This document shows, piece by piece, positions 9,108 to 18,659 of a stretch of 63,314 nt of DNA. The stretch's first letter is position 1. Each line of letters begins with the position of its first letter. The stretch spans positions 1-63,314 of the forward strand of contig CACJLQ010000005.1 in assembly GCA_902594275.1 (NCBI GenBank), written 5' to 3'. This DNA is from an uncultured Litorivicinus sp. GTDB taxonomy: Bacteria > Pseudomonadota > Gammaproteobacteria > Pseudomonadales > Litorivicinaceae. The position numbers and the translations under genes were made by a program. The notes beneath the pieces were generated by a model that saw only the letters and a program-made list of their open reading frames with translations, was not told the origin of the DNA and did no database searches.

Positions 9108-12100
9108 TCAAGAGCTCGGATTTAACCGAATCTCTCGTTTTTTACCGGTGAGAAAATAAAGGAGTGGGACGACAAAGAGCGTTAACACTGAACTGAACCC
9201 GAGACCCCAAACAATCGCAGTCGCCACCGGCCCCCAGATCAATGAAGAACCACCAAGACCAGCTGCTAACGAGAACAAACCAGCAATCGTTGTCATGACT
9301 GTGATCACGATTGGAACAACTCGACGTCGGCCCGCGTACACCGTTGCGTGCTTTAAACTCATTCCAGCCATTAATCGATCATTTGCGGCACTAATCAATA
9401 CGATTGCAGAATTCACAGCAACACCGGAAAGAGCAACCACGCCATAGAGCGTGTACAAAGACAGTGGATTGCCGGTGACAAACAGTCCAAGGACAACTCC
9501 TGTAAACGCCATCGGAACCGTCACCAGAATGAGTAGAGGCTGGCCATAACTCTTGAATTGAGTTCCAAGAATCAAATACATCACACCCAGACCAAATAAG
9601 AAAAGAATACCGATCGAATCGAGACTTTCCTGGATGTCATCGAGCTCTCCAGAATAGTCGAGATTAACGTTCGGATAAGCGGCCTGTCGCTGAGCCCAAA
9701 CAGCCATCACTGCTTGATTCGCTGTCACGGTATCTGTGATTTCAGAATCAATATCTGCTTCGACCGTAATGGTGCGCCTGAAGTTATAGTGACGGATCGT
9801 TCCGAGCGCAGCAGATCGGTCGACCTTGACTAGTTCACTGAGCGAAATCATATCTCCAGTCGTAGTCGGCAGTTGTACACCCAAAAGCCCTGTCGGCGAC
9901 GACAATTGACCATCTGAAGCAACCACCCGAATATCAACAGTTTCGCCCTGATCTTGAACTGACTCGACCACCTCCCCGTCGACAAGAATTCGAATATTTC
10001 GAGCAATATCGGCTGGTATGAGACCTGAACGTGCGACTTGATCAGGATCTAAGGTCAATTGCAAAGCAAATCGTCCATCCTGCGCATCGTCAGTAATATC
10101 TTTAATACCAGTTGTGTTCTTTAAAACATCTCGGATTTCATCAGCCGCGGCACGTAGTTCTGAAAACTCCGACCCACGGACTTTTATTGAAATGGGTTTG
10201 GCAGCAGGAGGCCCACCTGCTAGCTCAAGGAAAGTAACCCTCGATGGGCCAGGGACGGCACTGACTGCATCACGCATATCGTCCACGATATCTGACACTT
10301 CGCGACCTTCAGCCTGCAAGCCGACCAACACCTGACCACGGTGACTACCTCTCAAAGGCTCAGTTTCAGTGAATTGCTGCCCCGCATATGCAACGATGCC
10401 TCTCGCTTCGCCGTCGATCAGCTTGGCTGCAACGACCCGTTCAATCGCCAGTGTTAAATCAAGGGTTCGCTCAAGCTTTGTTCCAGGTTCTGTTTCAACA
10501 TTGACGTAAAATACGCGAATCGGATCGGAAGCAAAAAAATCAGCGCGTATCTGACCACTCGCTAATAAGCCCACAGCCCCGATGAGAGCGGAGATCGATA
10601 TCAGAAGCGTCACAATCGGTCGTCGTAACGCTCGAATCAACAGACGCGTATAGACCCGACGGATACCGCGATTCAGGCGCGTTCTGAAGCGATGCATTCT
10701 CCCACGATGATTCAGTCGCATTCCTGCACCAAGTACATGACCTGGGAGCATCCAAAATGCTTCGACTAGACTTATGATTAAGGCAATCGAGACAACCAAG
10801 GGGATTACCATCATAAATTTCCCCAAGATACCCGGAAGAAGCATCAACGGCATGAAGGCTGCGACAGTAGTCAAGACTGCCGCAGTCACGGGTGCAGCGG
10901 TCTCAGTCAAAGCGTCTACAATTGCATCGATTCCAGTCAGACCACGCTCGATTCGATAATAGATTGCCTCGACGACTACAACAGCATCATCGACAAGCAT
11001 CCCAAGCGCTATCACAACGCCCAACAACACCGTGACATTCAGTGTTTGATCCATTCCCTGAAGAATCCAGAATGTTCCCGCCAGGATGAAGGGAATACCG
11101 ATCGCAGTGAGTGTTGCAATCTTGAATCCCAAAAATATCCAAGCCACACCCAAGACCAACATCAACCCGATCAAGGCGTTGTTCTGCATTATGCGGAGCG
11201 CTTTACGCGTCGGAATCGTCTGATCATCAATCAATACAAGCCGCGTGCCAGTCACTGCTTCCAGCTCATTGCGCGTCTGAATGTACTCTTTCACCTCATC
11301 GACCAGCTCGAGGGTATTTGCACCCTCAGCTTTCATAACCGCCAGCAAGACAGATGGTTTGCCATCATAGCGAACCAGCTCTGACCGCTCTGCTTGCGTT
11401 CGGGTTACTCGAGCAACATCACCAATCCGAACACTACCGTCGCGACCTAAAATCGGAAATTGGTTCAGATCAAATGCATCGGTCGATTTTCCTTTGAGGC
11501 GCACCAACCAACTTGAGCCAGCGACATCGAGCTCACCTGCGGCTAAATCTTGAAAGTAGGTTTGTACTGTCGCAGCGATATCTGCGGGAGATAATCCGAG
11601 TGCTGCAATTCGTGTGGCGTCAAACTCGATGCGTATCTCGGGATCAGCCATACCCTGCGTATCAATTCGATCAATCCGCTCTCTTCGTTCCAACTCTTTC
11701 TCAATGAGAACCGCTTGCTCTCGGAGGCTGTCATCATCACCCGACCCAACCAAAGCAATTGTTGTAGCTGGGAATGCGTTAGATGATGTGATTTCGACGA
11801 AAATTGGATCAGCCGCCTCGCTGGGAAATTTCCCTTCTGCAGTGTTAACCTCGCGGCGCAAGTCACCAAGACGACGTTCGAATACGCTGGTTGGAATATC
11901 TTCGAACCGAACTAGAATCGATGCCAATCCTTCTCTTGAGTAGCTTGAGACAAAATCGAGATCGTCAACGCGTTGGATCGCTTCCTCGATGGGGTCTGTG
12001 ATTCGACTCTCAATATCTAATGCCGATGAGCCAGGCCAAACAACTGTAATCACGATCCAATTGAAGTTAATTGTCGGATCCTGCTGCCTTGGAAGAGACC

Positions 12101-12191
12101 AATAAGCTAGGATTCCCATTACCAAAACGAGAATAAAGGTAAGGTTTGTAAGAACTTTATTACTGATCAATAATCGTGCAAATCCGATCAT
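9108..12191 (-). CDS. RND efflux transporter, AcrB-type inner-membrane pump
   Basis: 1027 residues with twelve membrane helices and two large periplasmic loops, the normal size for hydrophobe/amphiphile efflux RND pumps. TM4 carries the paired aspartates of proton relay in GMLVDDAVVVVEAI (about residues 390-405). It starts with an ATG overlapping the stop of the adaptor gene (ATGA). Together with an outer-membrane channel it should export drugs, lipids or other amphiphiles by proton antiport; substrates cannot be inferred. No TolC-like gene is in the window. Confidence 0.93.
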   Translation of the reverse strand: MIGFARLLISNKVLTNLTFILVLVMGILAYWSLPRQQDPTINFNWIVITVVWPGSSALDIESRITDPIEEAIQRVDDLDFVSSYSREGLASILVRFEDIPTSVFERRLGDLRREVNTAEGKFPSEAADPIFVEITSSNAFPATTIALVGSGDDDSLREQAVLIEKELERRERIDRIDTQGMADPEIRIEFDATRIAALGLSPADIAATVQTYFQDLAAGELDVAGSSWLVRLKGKSTDAFDLNQFPILGRDGSVRIGDVARVTRTQAERSELVRYDGKPSVLLAVMKAEGANTLELVDEVKEYIQTRNELEAVTGTRLVLIDDQTIPTRKALRIMQNNALIGLMLVLGVAWIFLGFKIATLTAIGIPFILAGTFWILQGMDQTLNVTVLLGVVIALGMLVDDAVVVVEAIYYRIERGLTGIDAIVDALTETAAPVTAAVLTTVAAFMPLMLLPGILGKFMMVIPLVVSIALIISLVEAFWMLPGHVLGAGMRLNHRGRMHRFRTRLNRGIRRVYTRLLIRALRRPIVTLLISISALIGAVGLLASGQIRADFFASDPIRVFYVNVETEPGTKLERTLDLTLAIERVVAAKLIDGEARGIVAYAGQQFTETEPLRGSHRGQVLVGLQAEGREVSDIVDDMRDAVSAVPGPSRVTFLELAGGPPAAKPISIKVRGSEFSELRAAADEIRDVLKNTTGIKDITDDAQDGRFALQLTLDPDQVARSGLIPADIARNIRILVDGEVVESVQDQGETVDIRVVASDGQLSSPTGLLGVQLPTTTGDMISLSELVKVDRSAALGTIRHYNFRRTITVEADIDSEITDTVTANQAVMAVWAQRQAAYPNVNLDYSGELDDIQESLDSIGILFLFGLGVMYLILGTQFKSYGQPLLILVTVPMAFTGVVLGLFVTGNPLSLYTLYGVVALSGVAVNSAIVLISAANDRLMAGMSLKHATVYAGRRRVVPIVITVMTTIAGLFSLAAGLGGSSLIWGPVATAIVWGLGFSSVLTLFVVPLLYFLTGKKREIRLNPSS

Positions 12192-13183
12192 TTGCTGATC
12201 ACCAGTGCATCGCCATCACGCGCCCTGAAACGTCCTTTTTTGATCAGAAGCACAGTCGGCTCAAGATCGGAGACATCCACCGGCTGTCCGAGGGTGGCCG
12301 ATGATCTCTCGATGAATTGTGCTTGATTATCAACTGCTGCCATCACACCGTATCTTTGATCACGCTCCACTAAATAATCAGCGGGTAGAACTGTCGACTC
12401 AGAGCGCATCGACAGCACACCAGGAGAACCTGGAGCAACTGGGATTTCTGGCTCAAATCGTAATAGGCGCGTCCCTGTTCCCGTATCTACTGCATCGCTT
12501 TCAACGATGAGGCGAACATCTATTATTTCTCGACCAGATTCAAACACTACATCTTGTGCTTTGTTGATTGTGTAATCAAAAGGCACTCGCGCATGGATAT
12601 CGACGGCAACAGACACAATTTCGAGAATCGGAGCTCCGATCGACATCCGAGTACCAACGGAGGCAAGTTGTTTGATCACGATTGAGTCAAAAGGTGCTTT
12701 AACTTCGCATTTGGATACCTGAAGCTCCGCTTCTTCTAATTCGACCCGTCTGGCATCGACTCCAATGCGTGCCTGTTGAAGCTCGGTTTCCCGAGTATCT
12801 TTTAATTCCTCACTGGCAATATTTGTCTTTGCTAATTTCGCGATCCGTGCTGACTGTCGCTCACTGAATTTTAACTGTACTTCAGCTCGTCTCAGCTCTT
12901 GAATCGCTAGATCATGACGTAAGCGAGTATCGCGGCAATCCATTCGAATGAGTGTCTTTCCACGAGGGACTCGATCACCTAGACGGGCATTAATAGCAGT
13001 AATTTCGGCGGATATTCCCGATGACAGGAGACTCGTTTCCAGAGGCTCCGCACTAGCTGGAAACTCAGTGGTCATCCGTTTTTGAAGCTCAGATACCGGT
13101 GCAACGGTAACAAACAAATCAGCAGCGACAGCGTTGTTCAGGAAGCATAGCGCAACGACTGCGAGCAATTTGGGCTGTTTCAT
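12188..13183 (-). CDS. RND periplasmic adaptor (membrane fusion protein)
   Basis: ATG 13183 is chosen because the signal peptide MKQPKLLAVVALCFLNNAVA starts there; the longer frame (to 13363) runs deep into pdxH. The mature part has a barrel-sandwich half with IRMDCRDT, a long coiled hairpin rich in Arg, Glu and Gln (about residues 90-160) and the KAPFDSIVIKQLASVGTRMSIG return strand, as in AcrA/MexA adaptors. It links the RND pump to an outer-membrane channel. It lies 31 nt after pdxH and overlaps the pump gene, so pdxH, adaptor and pump look co-transcribed. Confidence 0.9.
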   Translation of the reverse strand: MKQPKLLAVVALCFLNNAVAADLFVTVAPVSELQKRMTTEFPASAEPLETSLLSSGISAEITAINARLGDRVPRGKTLIRMDCRDTRLRHDLAIQELRRAEVQLKFSERQSARIAKLAKTNIASEELKDTRETELQQARIGVDARRVELEEAELQVSKCEVKAPFDSIVIKQLASVGTRMSIGAPILEIVSVAVDIHARVPFDYTINKAQDVVFESGREIIDVRLIVESDAVDTGTGTRLLRFEPEIPVAPGSPGVLSMRSESTVLPADYLVERDQRYGVMAAVDNQAQFIERSSATLGQPVDVSDLEPTVLLIKKGRFRARDGDALVISK

Positions 13184-13214
13184 CGACGCGTCTCGGTACC
13201 GGTGTTGCCACATA

Positions 13215-13853
13215 CTATGGGGAACGACGGACTCGATTCCAACTCGCTCCATCGAATCGATAATCGAGGCGATCATGTAAACGCGACGATCGACCCTGCC
13301 AGAACTCAATACGCGTCGCTCGGACAGCATACCCGCCCCAATGCTGCGGTCGTGGTACAGCATCTGGATACTCAGTCTCTAAATCACTCAATTTCGCTGT
13401 CAATACATCATGAGATTCGATGATTTGCGATTGTTGGCTTGCCCAAGCACCCAGTCGGGATCCTTTGGGACGCTCTCGAAAATAGGCGTCATTTTCGTCG
13501 TCTGTCAGCTTTTCAACTGAACCTTCGACTCGCACCTGACGTTCAAGTTGGTCCCACCAGAACACCAACGCCGCTGAGGGTGACGCTAAAAGTTGTTCAC
13601 CCTTATGACTCAAATAATTCGTGTAGAACTTAAAATCGCGCCCTTCATGTCCTTTCAGTAGCACAATACGTGCGTGCGGATTTCCCATGTCATCAACCGT
13701 GGCCAAAGTCATTGCGTTCGGCTCGAGCTGCGTTGTCTTTTTGGCGTCACTCAACCACGCTTCGAACAATACAATTGGGTCCTCTCCAGCGTCGTCTTCA
13801 AGTAACTGACCCACCTGATAATCTCTGCGCAGTTCTTTTAAATCACGACTCAT
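13215..13853 (-). CDS. pdxH: Pyridoxine/pyridoxamine 5'-phosphate oxidase
   Basis: FMN enzyme that makes pyridoxal phosphate from PNP or PMP using oxygen. ATG 13853 gives MSRDLKELRRDYQVGQLLED, the expected N-terminus, and 212 residues. Signatures: ARIVLLKGHEGRDFKFYTNY (FMN/phosphate contacts), FWWDQLERQVRVEG, and the C-terminal RLHDR and R-R-P tail. It overlaps the end of radA by 11 nt, so it is translated from the radA message. Six tryptophans and the conserved RPKGSRLGAWASQQS loop are present; nothing is missing. Confidence 0.97.
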   Translation of the reverse strand: MSRDLKELRRDYQVGQLLEDDAGEDPIVLFEAWLSDAKKTTQLEPNAMTLATVDDMGNPHARIVLLKGHEGRDFKFYTNYLSHKGEQLLASPSAALVFWWDQLERQVRVEGSVEKLTDDENDAYFRERPKGSRLGAWASQQSQIIESHDVLTAKLSDLETEYPDAVPRPQHWGGYAVRATRIEFWQGRSSRLHDRLDYRFDGASWNRVRRSP

Positions 13854-15207
13854 CAAATAACTCCAACACCTGACTGATACGTTCAACACGACACACTTCA
13901 ATACCGCTCACTGGCTGCTTGGGCGCATTCGCCGAGGGCACGATAGCTCTCTGAAATCCGTGTTTTGCCGCCTCACGAATTCGCTCCTGACCGCATGCAA
14001 CTGGCCGGACTTCCCCGGATAATCCGACTTCGCCAAAAATGACCCAATCCTTGGGGATTGTTTCGCCACGAAAACTCGACACACAGGCTAACAGTAATCC
14101 GAGGTCAGCTCCCGTTTCTGTGACCTTGACACCACCTACCGCGTTGACAAATACATCTTGATCGCCCAATTGGACATGGCCATGACGATGCAAAATGGCC
14201 AGCAACATTGCAAGGCGCTGCCCGTCAAGCCCGACAGCGACCCGCCTCGGAGAACCACCCAAACTATCGTCAACGAGCGCCTGGACTTCGACCAATAGAG
14301 GCCGAGTACCCTCCCACGTACAAATCACCGAAGAACCTGGGGCCACATTTTCTGGTCGACTTAAAAAGATTGCCGATGGATTTTTCACCTCGCGTAGACC
14401 GGTTTCAGTCATTGCAAAAACACCCAGCTCACCCACTGAGCCGAAGCGGTTTTTGTGAGCACGTAGTGTCCTAAATCGCCCACCACTGTCTCCCTCGAGC
14501 AGAAGCGACGCATCAATGATGTGCTCGAGTACTTTCGGACCAGCCAATGCGCCTTCTTTGGTAACGTGACCAACCAAGAGAACGATGACTCCCGTTGCTT
14601 TAGCAAGACGCGTCAACTGCGCCGCAGACTCTCGAACTTGACCGACACTACCGGGTGCACCAGAGAGCGATTCAACTTGCATGACTTGGACCGAATCAAC
14701 GACGACTAGAGCCGGTTTGACCTGTTCGACCATTGCGGCAATGGCTTCCACTTGAGTTTCAGATACGCATTCAAGATGCTCTCCACTCAACCCCAAACGT
14801 TGTGCACGCAATGCAATCTGTTCTAACGATTCTTCCCCAGTGACATAGAGACATGGCTTTTGCGCTGACAGTAGCGTCGTGACTTGCAGCAATAGCGTAC
14901 TTTTTCCGGCGCCGGGAGCTCCACCCAGTAAAATTACAGACCCTGGAACAAAACCTCCCCCAAGGACTCTGTCAAACTCAGAGTACCCCGAGCCAAGTCG
15001 AGAAAGCTGCTCTGGCTTAATGGCAGATAATTTTGAACGCTCAGGAATGACTCCTGCATACCCACCGGAACGACCCTTGGCGAGCTCAGGCACCTGAACT
15101 GATTCAACGAGCGTATTCCATGCCTGACATCCAGGGCACTGGCCAACCCATTGCGATGAGGTTGCTCCGCATTCTTGGCATTGGTAAATAGATTTAACTT
15201 TGGCCAC
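13843..15207 (-). CDS. radA: DNA repair protein RadA
   Basis: 454 residues, the usual length. N-terminal zinc finger with CQECG and CPGC (about residues 10-27), RecA-like ATPase with Walker A GGAPGAGKST (about 94-103), the RadA-specific KNRFG motif, and a C-terminal Lon-like domain (GLDGQRLAMLLAILHRHG onward). RadA drives branch migration during recombinational repair. It is the first gene of an apparent radA-pdxH-adaptor-RND operon on the minus strand. Confidence 0.97.
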   Translation of the reverse strand: MAKVKSIYQCQECGATSSQWVGQCPGCQAWNTLVESVQVPELAKGRSGGYAGVIPERSKLSAIKPEQLSRLGSGYSEFDRVLGGGFVPGSVILLGGAPGAGKSTLLLQVTTLLSAQKPCLYVTGEESLEQIALRAQRLGLSGEHLECVSETQVEAIAAMVEQVKPALVVVDSVQVMQVESLSGAPGSVGQVRESAAQLTRLAKATGVIVLLVGHVTKEGALAGPKVLEHIIDASLLLEGDSGGRFRTLRAHKNRFGSVGELGVFAMTETGLREVKNPSAIFLSRPENVAPGSSVICTWEGTRPLLVEVQALVDDSLGGSPRRVAVGLDGQRLAMLLAILHRHGHVQLGDQDVFVNAVGGVKVTETGADLGLLLACVSSFRGETIPKDWVIFGEVGLSGEVRPVACGQERIREAAKHGFQRAIVPSANAPKQPVSGIEVCRVERISQVLELFDES

Positions 15208-15242
15208 ACTAGTCTCCTGCCCGGTACAGGATAGACCAGATT

Positions 15243-16070
15243 TCAGCCCACAGCGCGTTCTGAGCGACTTGGTGTCAAATGTTTAAACTTGCGCTGGGTT
15301 CGAACAGCCTGCTGGACACTCTCACCGAGTACCTCACGTACAATTTGGCAGACCAACCGATTGGTAAAGCGCGCCATTGTTGCACTCGAAGAATCCAACA
15401 CCAGATCAATCGTTCGGTGGCACGCTCGTGCTAATGGAGAGTCTGTTGGTGCGATCGCGATTAAACGAGCACTCCGTTCATCGGCAAGCGTTGCTGACTG
15501 CACCATTGGCGCAGTCTCTCCGTTCGTACAGAGAAATAAGAAAAGATCATCTGGTGAAGCCGTATTTGCCGTTAATTCTTGGATCACCGCATCAGTATGA
15601 ACAACAACGGCAATAGGGGCTCCGATAAAGAGCTCCTGAGCGCCTCGAGCCAACCCTGATGTCGGACCCAACCCGTAAATCAGTAGTCGTCTGCAATCCA
15701 GGATTTCGCCAACAACTCCAAGGAGATCTTGCTCGGGTAATCGTGTTCGCGCACGGTTCATGCGAGACATGGCAGTCTCAAACATTTTATCAGCCAATTG
15801 TAGACTGGAATCGTTATCGTCGAGACCACGAACCTGAAAGCTCGCCGGATTCGCCAATGTCTGAGCCAACCTCAACTTAAAGTCAGGAAACCCGCGACAA
15901 CCGAGTGAGCGGCAGAAACGATTCACGGTGGGTTCGGATACCCCCGCTGCCACAGCCAGACGAGCGATACTCAGATGTACGGAATGCTCGGGATCAGCGA
16001 GAATAGTCTCAGCAACAGCCCGCTCGGATTTACTAAGATTCGAAAGCGATGCGCGAACTTGATCAATCAT
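15243..16070 (-). CDS. RpiR/MurR-family regulator (HexR-like)
   Basis: ATG 16070 is chosen: AAGGGAG lies about 8 nt upstream and the family N-terminus MIDQVRASLSNLSKSERAVA begins there. An HTH_6 domain (about residues 1-77, with VAAGVSEPTVNRFCRSLGC) is followed by a SIS sugar-phosphate binding domain (about 120-250, with YGLGPTSGLARGAQ). HexR-type members sense KDPG or phosphosugars and control Entner-Doudoroff, glycolytic and gluconeogenic genes. It is divergent from a TlpA-like gene with 82 nt between. Specific ligand unproven. Confidence 0.85.
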   Translation of the reverse strand: MIDQVRASLSNLSKSERAVAETILADPEHSVHLSIARLAVAAGVSEPTVNRFCRSLGCRGFPDFKLRLAQTLANPASFQVRGLDDNDSSLQLADKMFETAMSRMNRARTRLPEQDLLGVVGEILDCRRLLIYGLGPTSGLARGAQELFIGAPIAVVVHTDAVIQELTANTASPDDLFLFLCTNGETAPMVQSATLADERSARLIAIAPTDSPLARACHRTIDLVLDSSSATMARFTNRLVCQIVREVLGESVQQAVRTQRKFKHLTPSRSERAVG

Positions 16071-16152
16071 TGTGTCGCTCCCTTGTAATTCTTCACATAT
16101 TATTGAGCGCACTAATTGCCGAACTCCATTCGACTGATCAGGAGCGTAAACA

Positions 16153-16617
16153 ATGTTCAATCGTAGGACAATCCTATTCGGGATTTTCATGTATCTAAGT
16201 GCCCTAACCGCCCATGCAAACGGCTTAACAGATCTGAAAGATCAACCATTTGAAATTAAGGGTCCGGCGGTGGTGAACTTCTGGGCCACGTGGTGTGCAC
16301 CCTGTATTAAGGAGCTACCTGATCTCGAAATACTTGGTCAAAAATTAGGCTCTGAGGCGACTGTGTATCTGGTTAATTTTGGAGAAACCACCGAAACGAT
16401 TGACACTTTCAAAGCGAAAAAACCTGAGCTGTTTGGGGAGCACACTGTACTTCTGAAAGATGCCAAGATGTCCGGGCTCAAAGCCTATGGACTTCGAGGC
16501 GTTCCAACAACTGTTCTCATTAACGCTTCGGGTGAAACAGTCGAGAGTATCCAAGGAATGAAAGATTGGGGCGACGAGGAAATCGTCACCGAAATTAGAG
16601 CGAAGATCTTGCCGTAA
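16153..16617 (+). CDS. TlpA/ResA-like periplasmic thioredoxin
   Basis: 154 residues: signal peptide MFNRRTILFGIFMYLSALTA, then a thioredoxin fold with the WCAPC active site (about residues 50-54) and the RGVPTTVLI cis-Pro strand. AGGAG precedes the ATG. Such proteins reduce periplasmic disulfides, for example apocytochrome c haem sites or copper-centre cysteines. The 3' end overlaps the convergent DsbD gene by 23 nt. DsbD is the usual electron donor for this kind of protein, so the two probably work together. Confidence 0.88.
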   Translation: MFNRRTILFGIFMYLSALTAHANGLTDLKDQPFEIKGPAVVNFWATWCAPCIKELPDLEILGQKLGSEATVYLVNFGETTETIDTFKAKKPELFGEHTVLLKDAKMSGLKAYGLRGVPTTVLINASGETVESIQGMKDWGDEEIVTEIRAKILP

Positions 16618-18607
16618 TGGCTCGCTCTATCTCATCAAAACTTGGGAATTGTGACAACACAATTGGCTCCATGCCCGGGTGATTGACGACGTAAAGTGGG
16701 ACACCGACACGATCAAATGTATTTAAATATTCAGTGATTAACGGATCATAACGCGTCCAATCACCGGTCATTCGAATGATTCCATTGTCATTAAATAATT
16801 GATCAACCGCTTCAGTATTCAACAATCGTTTTTCGGTGACTTTACAGGTAATACACCAGTCAGCTGTCATGTTAATAAAAACAGATTGCCCAGCATTGAG
16901 ACGTGCCTGCAACGCGGCTGATGCATAGGGTTCAGCTTCAACCTCGAGCGTTGTTTGCTCTGAGGAAGCAGGTGTCACCTGTGAGATACCCGGGATCGCT
17001 ATCAAAGACGTGATCACGATCAAAATACCAAGTATGTTCGAGATCTTACCCTCTCCTTTGGTCAACCAAATACCAAACATGAACAGCAGTAATCCGCTGA
17101 GGATCAATACGAGAACGTCAGAAGACGTCTGACGAACCAGAACCCACAATAACCAAATCGCAGTCGCCAAAATTGGGAAAGCCAAAAATTGCTTCAACCG
17201 AATCATCCAATGACCTGGACGTGGTAGTCGATTCGCTAATTGTGGACGAATCGCAAATGCGAGCATTGGGAGAGCAAGGCCAAGACCCAACGTCGAAAAT
17301 ACGATAAGGGTAATCCACCATGGTTGTGTCAATGTGTAGCCCATCGCTACACCCATGAACGGGGCGGTACAGGGAGTTGCAACAACAACAGCCAATACCC
17401 CAGTGAAGAACTCGGCGCGACCGAGATGGCCTTCTGTCAGATGTTGCCCGACACCTGACAGTGCCATACCAAACTCAACCCATCCGTAGAGCCACAGACC
17501 CAAAATGACAAAGACATAAACTAAGAGACCAACAAACCAAGGTGTTTGCAATTGAAAGCCCCAGCCGATTTGTGCTCCGCCGGCTTTCAAGCCAACCATA
17601 ATCCAAGCAAGCACCAACATTGTGGCCAAAATACCTGCGGTATAGAGCCAAGCTCCTTGTTGAACATCAGGCCGTTCTTTTGTCGCTTTACCTGCAATTG
17701 ATAATGCTTTGATCGAAAGCACCGGGAAAACACATGGCATTAAATTCAGAATCAAGCCACCAGCCAACGCCATGATCAACACAACACCCAATGATAAATT
17801 CTGCTTGTCGATCACGGGGACGGCGAGCAATCGATCCAATGGCAATCGAATCCCACCTGATTCAACACCAATGACCCAGTGACCCGCAGCGTAATCCGGT
17901 GGATTCAATGAGCGGTCGAAAGTCACCAAAACACCATCCTCAAGTGGTTGAACTCGCTCTATGAGCCCAAGAACCTCACCAGAACCTTCGGGCATCACGT
18001 CCTGAATGGCGACTTCAGTCAATCCAGAGATCCAAACTGATTGGGGACCAGCAAAGTTGATGCTGGCTGGGAAATCGGTGGGTACGGCAGCACGCGCTGC
18101 GTCAATTTGTTGTACAAACTTAGAGCGATGTACGTTCAACTGGGACGAAACGACGGGTAACGAAATACTGACCTCTTGACTCTCAGGAATACAAATATCA
18201 CGACACACCAACCAGCGCGCTTCTCCGCTGAGAGACCATTGATCTGACGCTGTTAAAGGGACTGTAATCCGAAATGGGTGAAGTACTGCGTCGGTATATC
18301 CATAGGTCAACAGACTCACATCATCACCAAAAGGCTTTGTTTTTGCGACAGGGAATTGAAGCTCAGGCTCATACGATTGTTTGCCATCACTCAATTCAAT
18401 CGATGGCGGAAGACCAGTAGAACCGGCATTCTTCCAATAGGTATTCCAACCCTCTGTAATTTCGAGCGATAGTCCGAACCAGAGGGTATCTCCGGGGATA
18501 ACCGACTCAACCGGCGTGACCAACCGCGCTTTGACCTGATTGGCCTGAGTGAATCCAGATAGTACGATAAATGAGGAAAGAACGCAGACTTTTAAAATCC
18601 ATTTCAT
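16595..18607 (-). CDS. dsbD: Thiol:disulfide interchange protein DsbD, ScsB-like N-domain
   Basis: 670 residues: signal peptide (MKWILKVCVLSSFIVLSGF), a DsbD-alpha domain of the ScsB kind (GWNTYWKNAGSTGLPPSIE; LVCRDICIP near residue 127), eight membrane helices with the paired cysteines (LNLMPCVFPVLS and VVATPCTAPFMG), and a C-terminal thioredoxin domain with TADWCITCK. It passes electrons from cytoplasmic thioredoxin to periplasmic reductases. It shares a 52-nt divergent intergenic region with the LexA-controlled imuA. Confidence 0.93.
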   Translation of the reverse strand: MKWILKVCVLSSFIVLSGFTQANQVKARLVTPVESVIPGDTLWFGLSLEITEGWNTYWKNAGSTGLPPSIELSDGKQSYEPELQFPVAKTKPFGDDVSLLTYGYTDAVLHPFRITVPLTASDQWSLSGEARWLVCRDICIPESQEVSISLPVVSSQLNVHRSKFVQQIDAARAAVPTDFPASINFAGPQSVWISGLTEVAIQDVMPEGSGEVLGLIERVQPLEDGVLVTFDRSLNPPDYAAGHWVIGVESGGIRLPLDRLLAVPVIDKQNLSLGVVLIMALAGGLILNLMPCVFPVLSIKALSIAGKATKERPDVQQGAWLYTAGILATMLVLAWIMVGLKAGGAQIGWGFQLQTPWFVGLLVYVFVILGLWLYGWVEFGMALSGVGQHLTEGHLGRAEFFTGVLAVVVATPCTAPFMGVAMGYTLTQPWWITLIVFSTLGLGLALPMLAFAIRPQLANRLPRPGHWMIRLKQFLAFPILATAIWLLWVLVRQTSSDVLVLILSGLLLFMFGIWLTKGEGKISNILGILIVITSLIAIPGISQVTPASSEQTTLEVEAEPYASAALQARLNAGQSVFINMTADWCITCKVTEKRLLNTEAVDQLFNDNGIIRMTGDWTRYDPLITEYLNTFDRVGVPLYVVNHPGMEPIVLSQFPSFDEIERAITARSSL

Positions 18608-18639
18608 GTAGCGAGATTAGCGGATTGACTTTGGTAAAA

Positions 18640-18659
18640 AACTGTATTTTTATACAGTA
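18640..18659. promoter_or_regulatory. LexA (SOS) box
   Basis: AACTGTATTTTTATACAGTA has the perfect CTGT-N8-ACAG palindrome of the gammaproteobacterial LexA operator. A TTGACT at 18625-18630 could be the -35 of imuA. The box ends at the base before the imuA ATG, so LexA would block RNA polymerase directly. Also close to the divergent dsbD start. Confidence 0.93.

Noticed and set aside
13184..13363. N-terminal extension of the RND adaptor
   Set aside because: It runs into pdxH, and a clean signal peptide begins at 13183.
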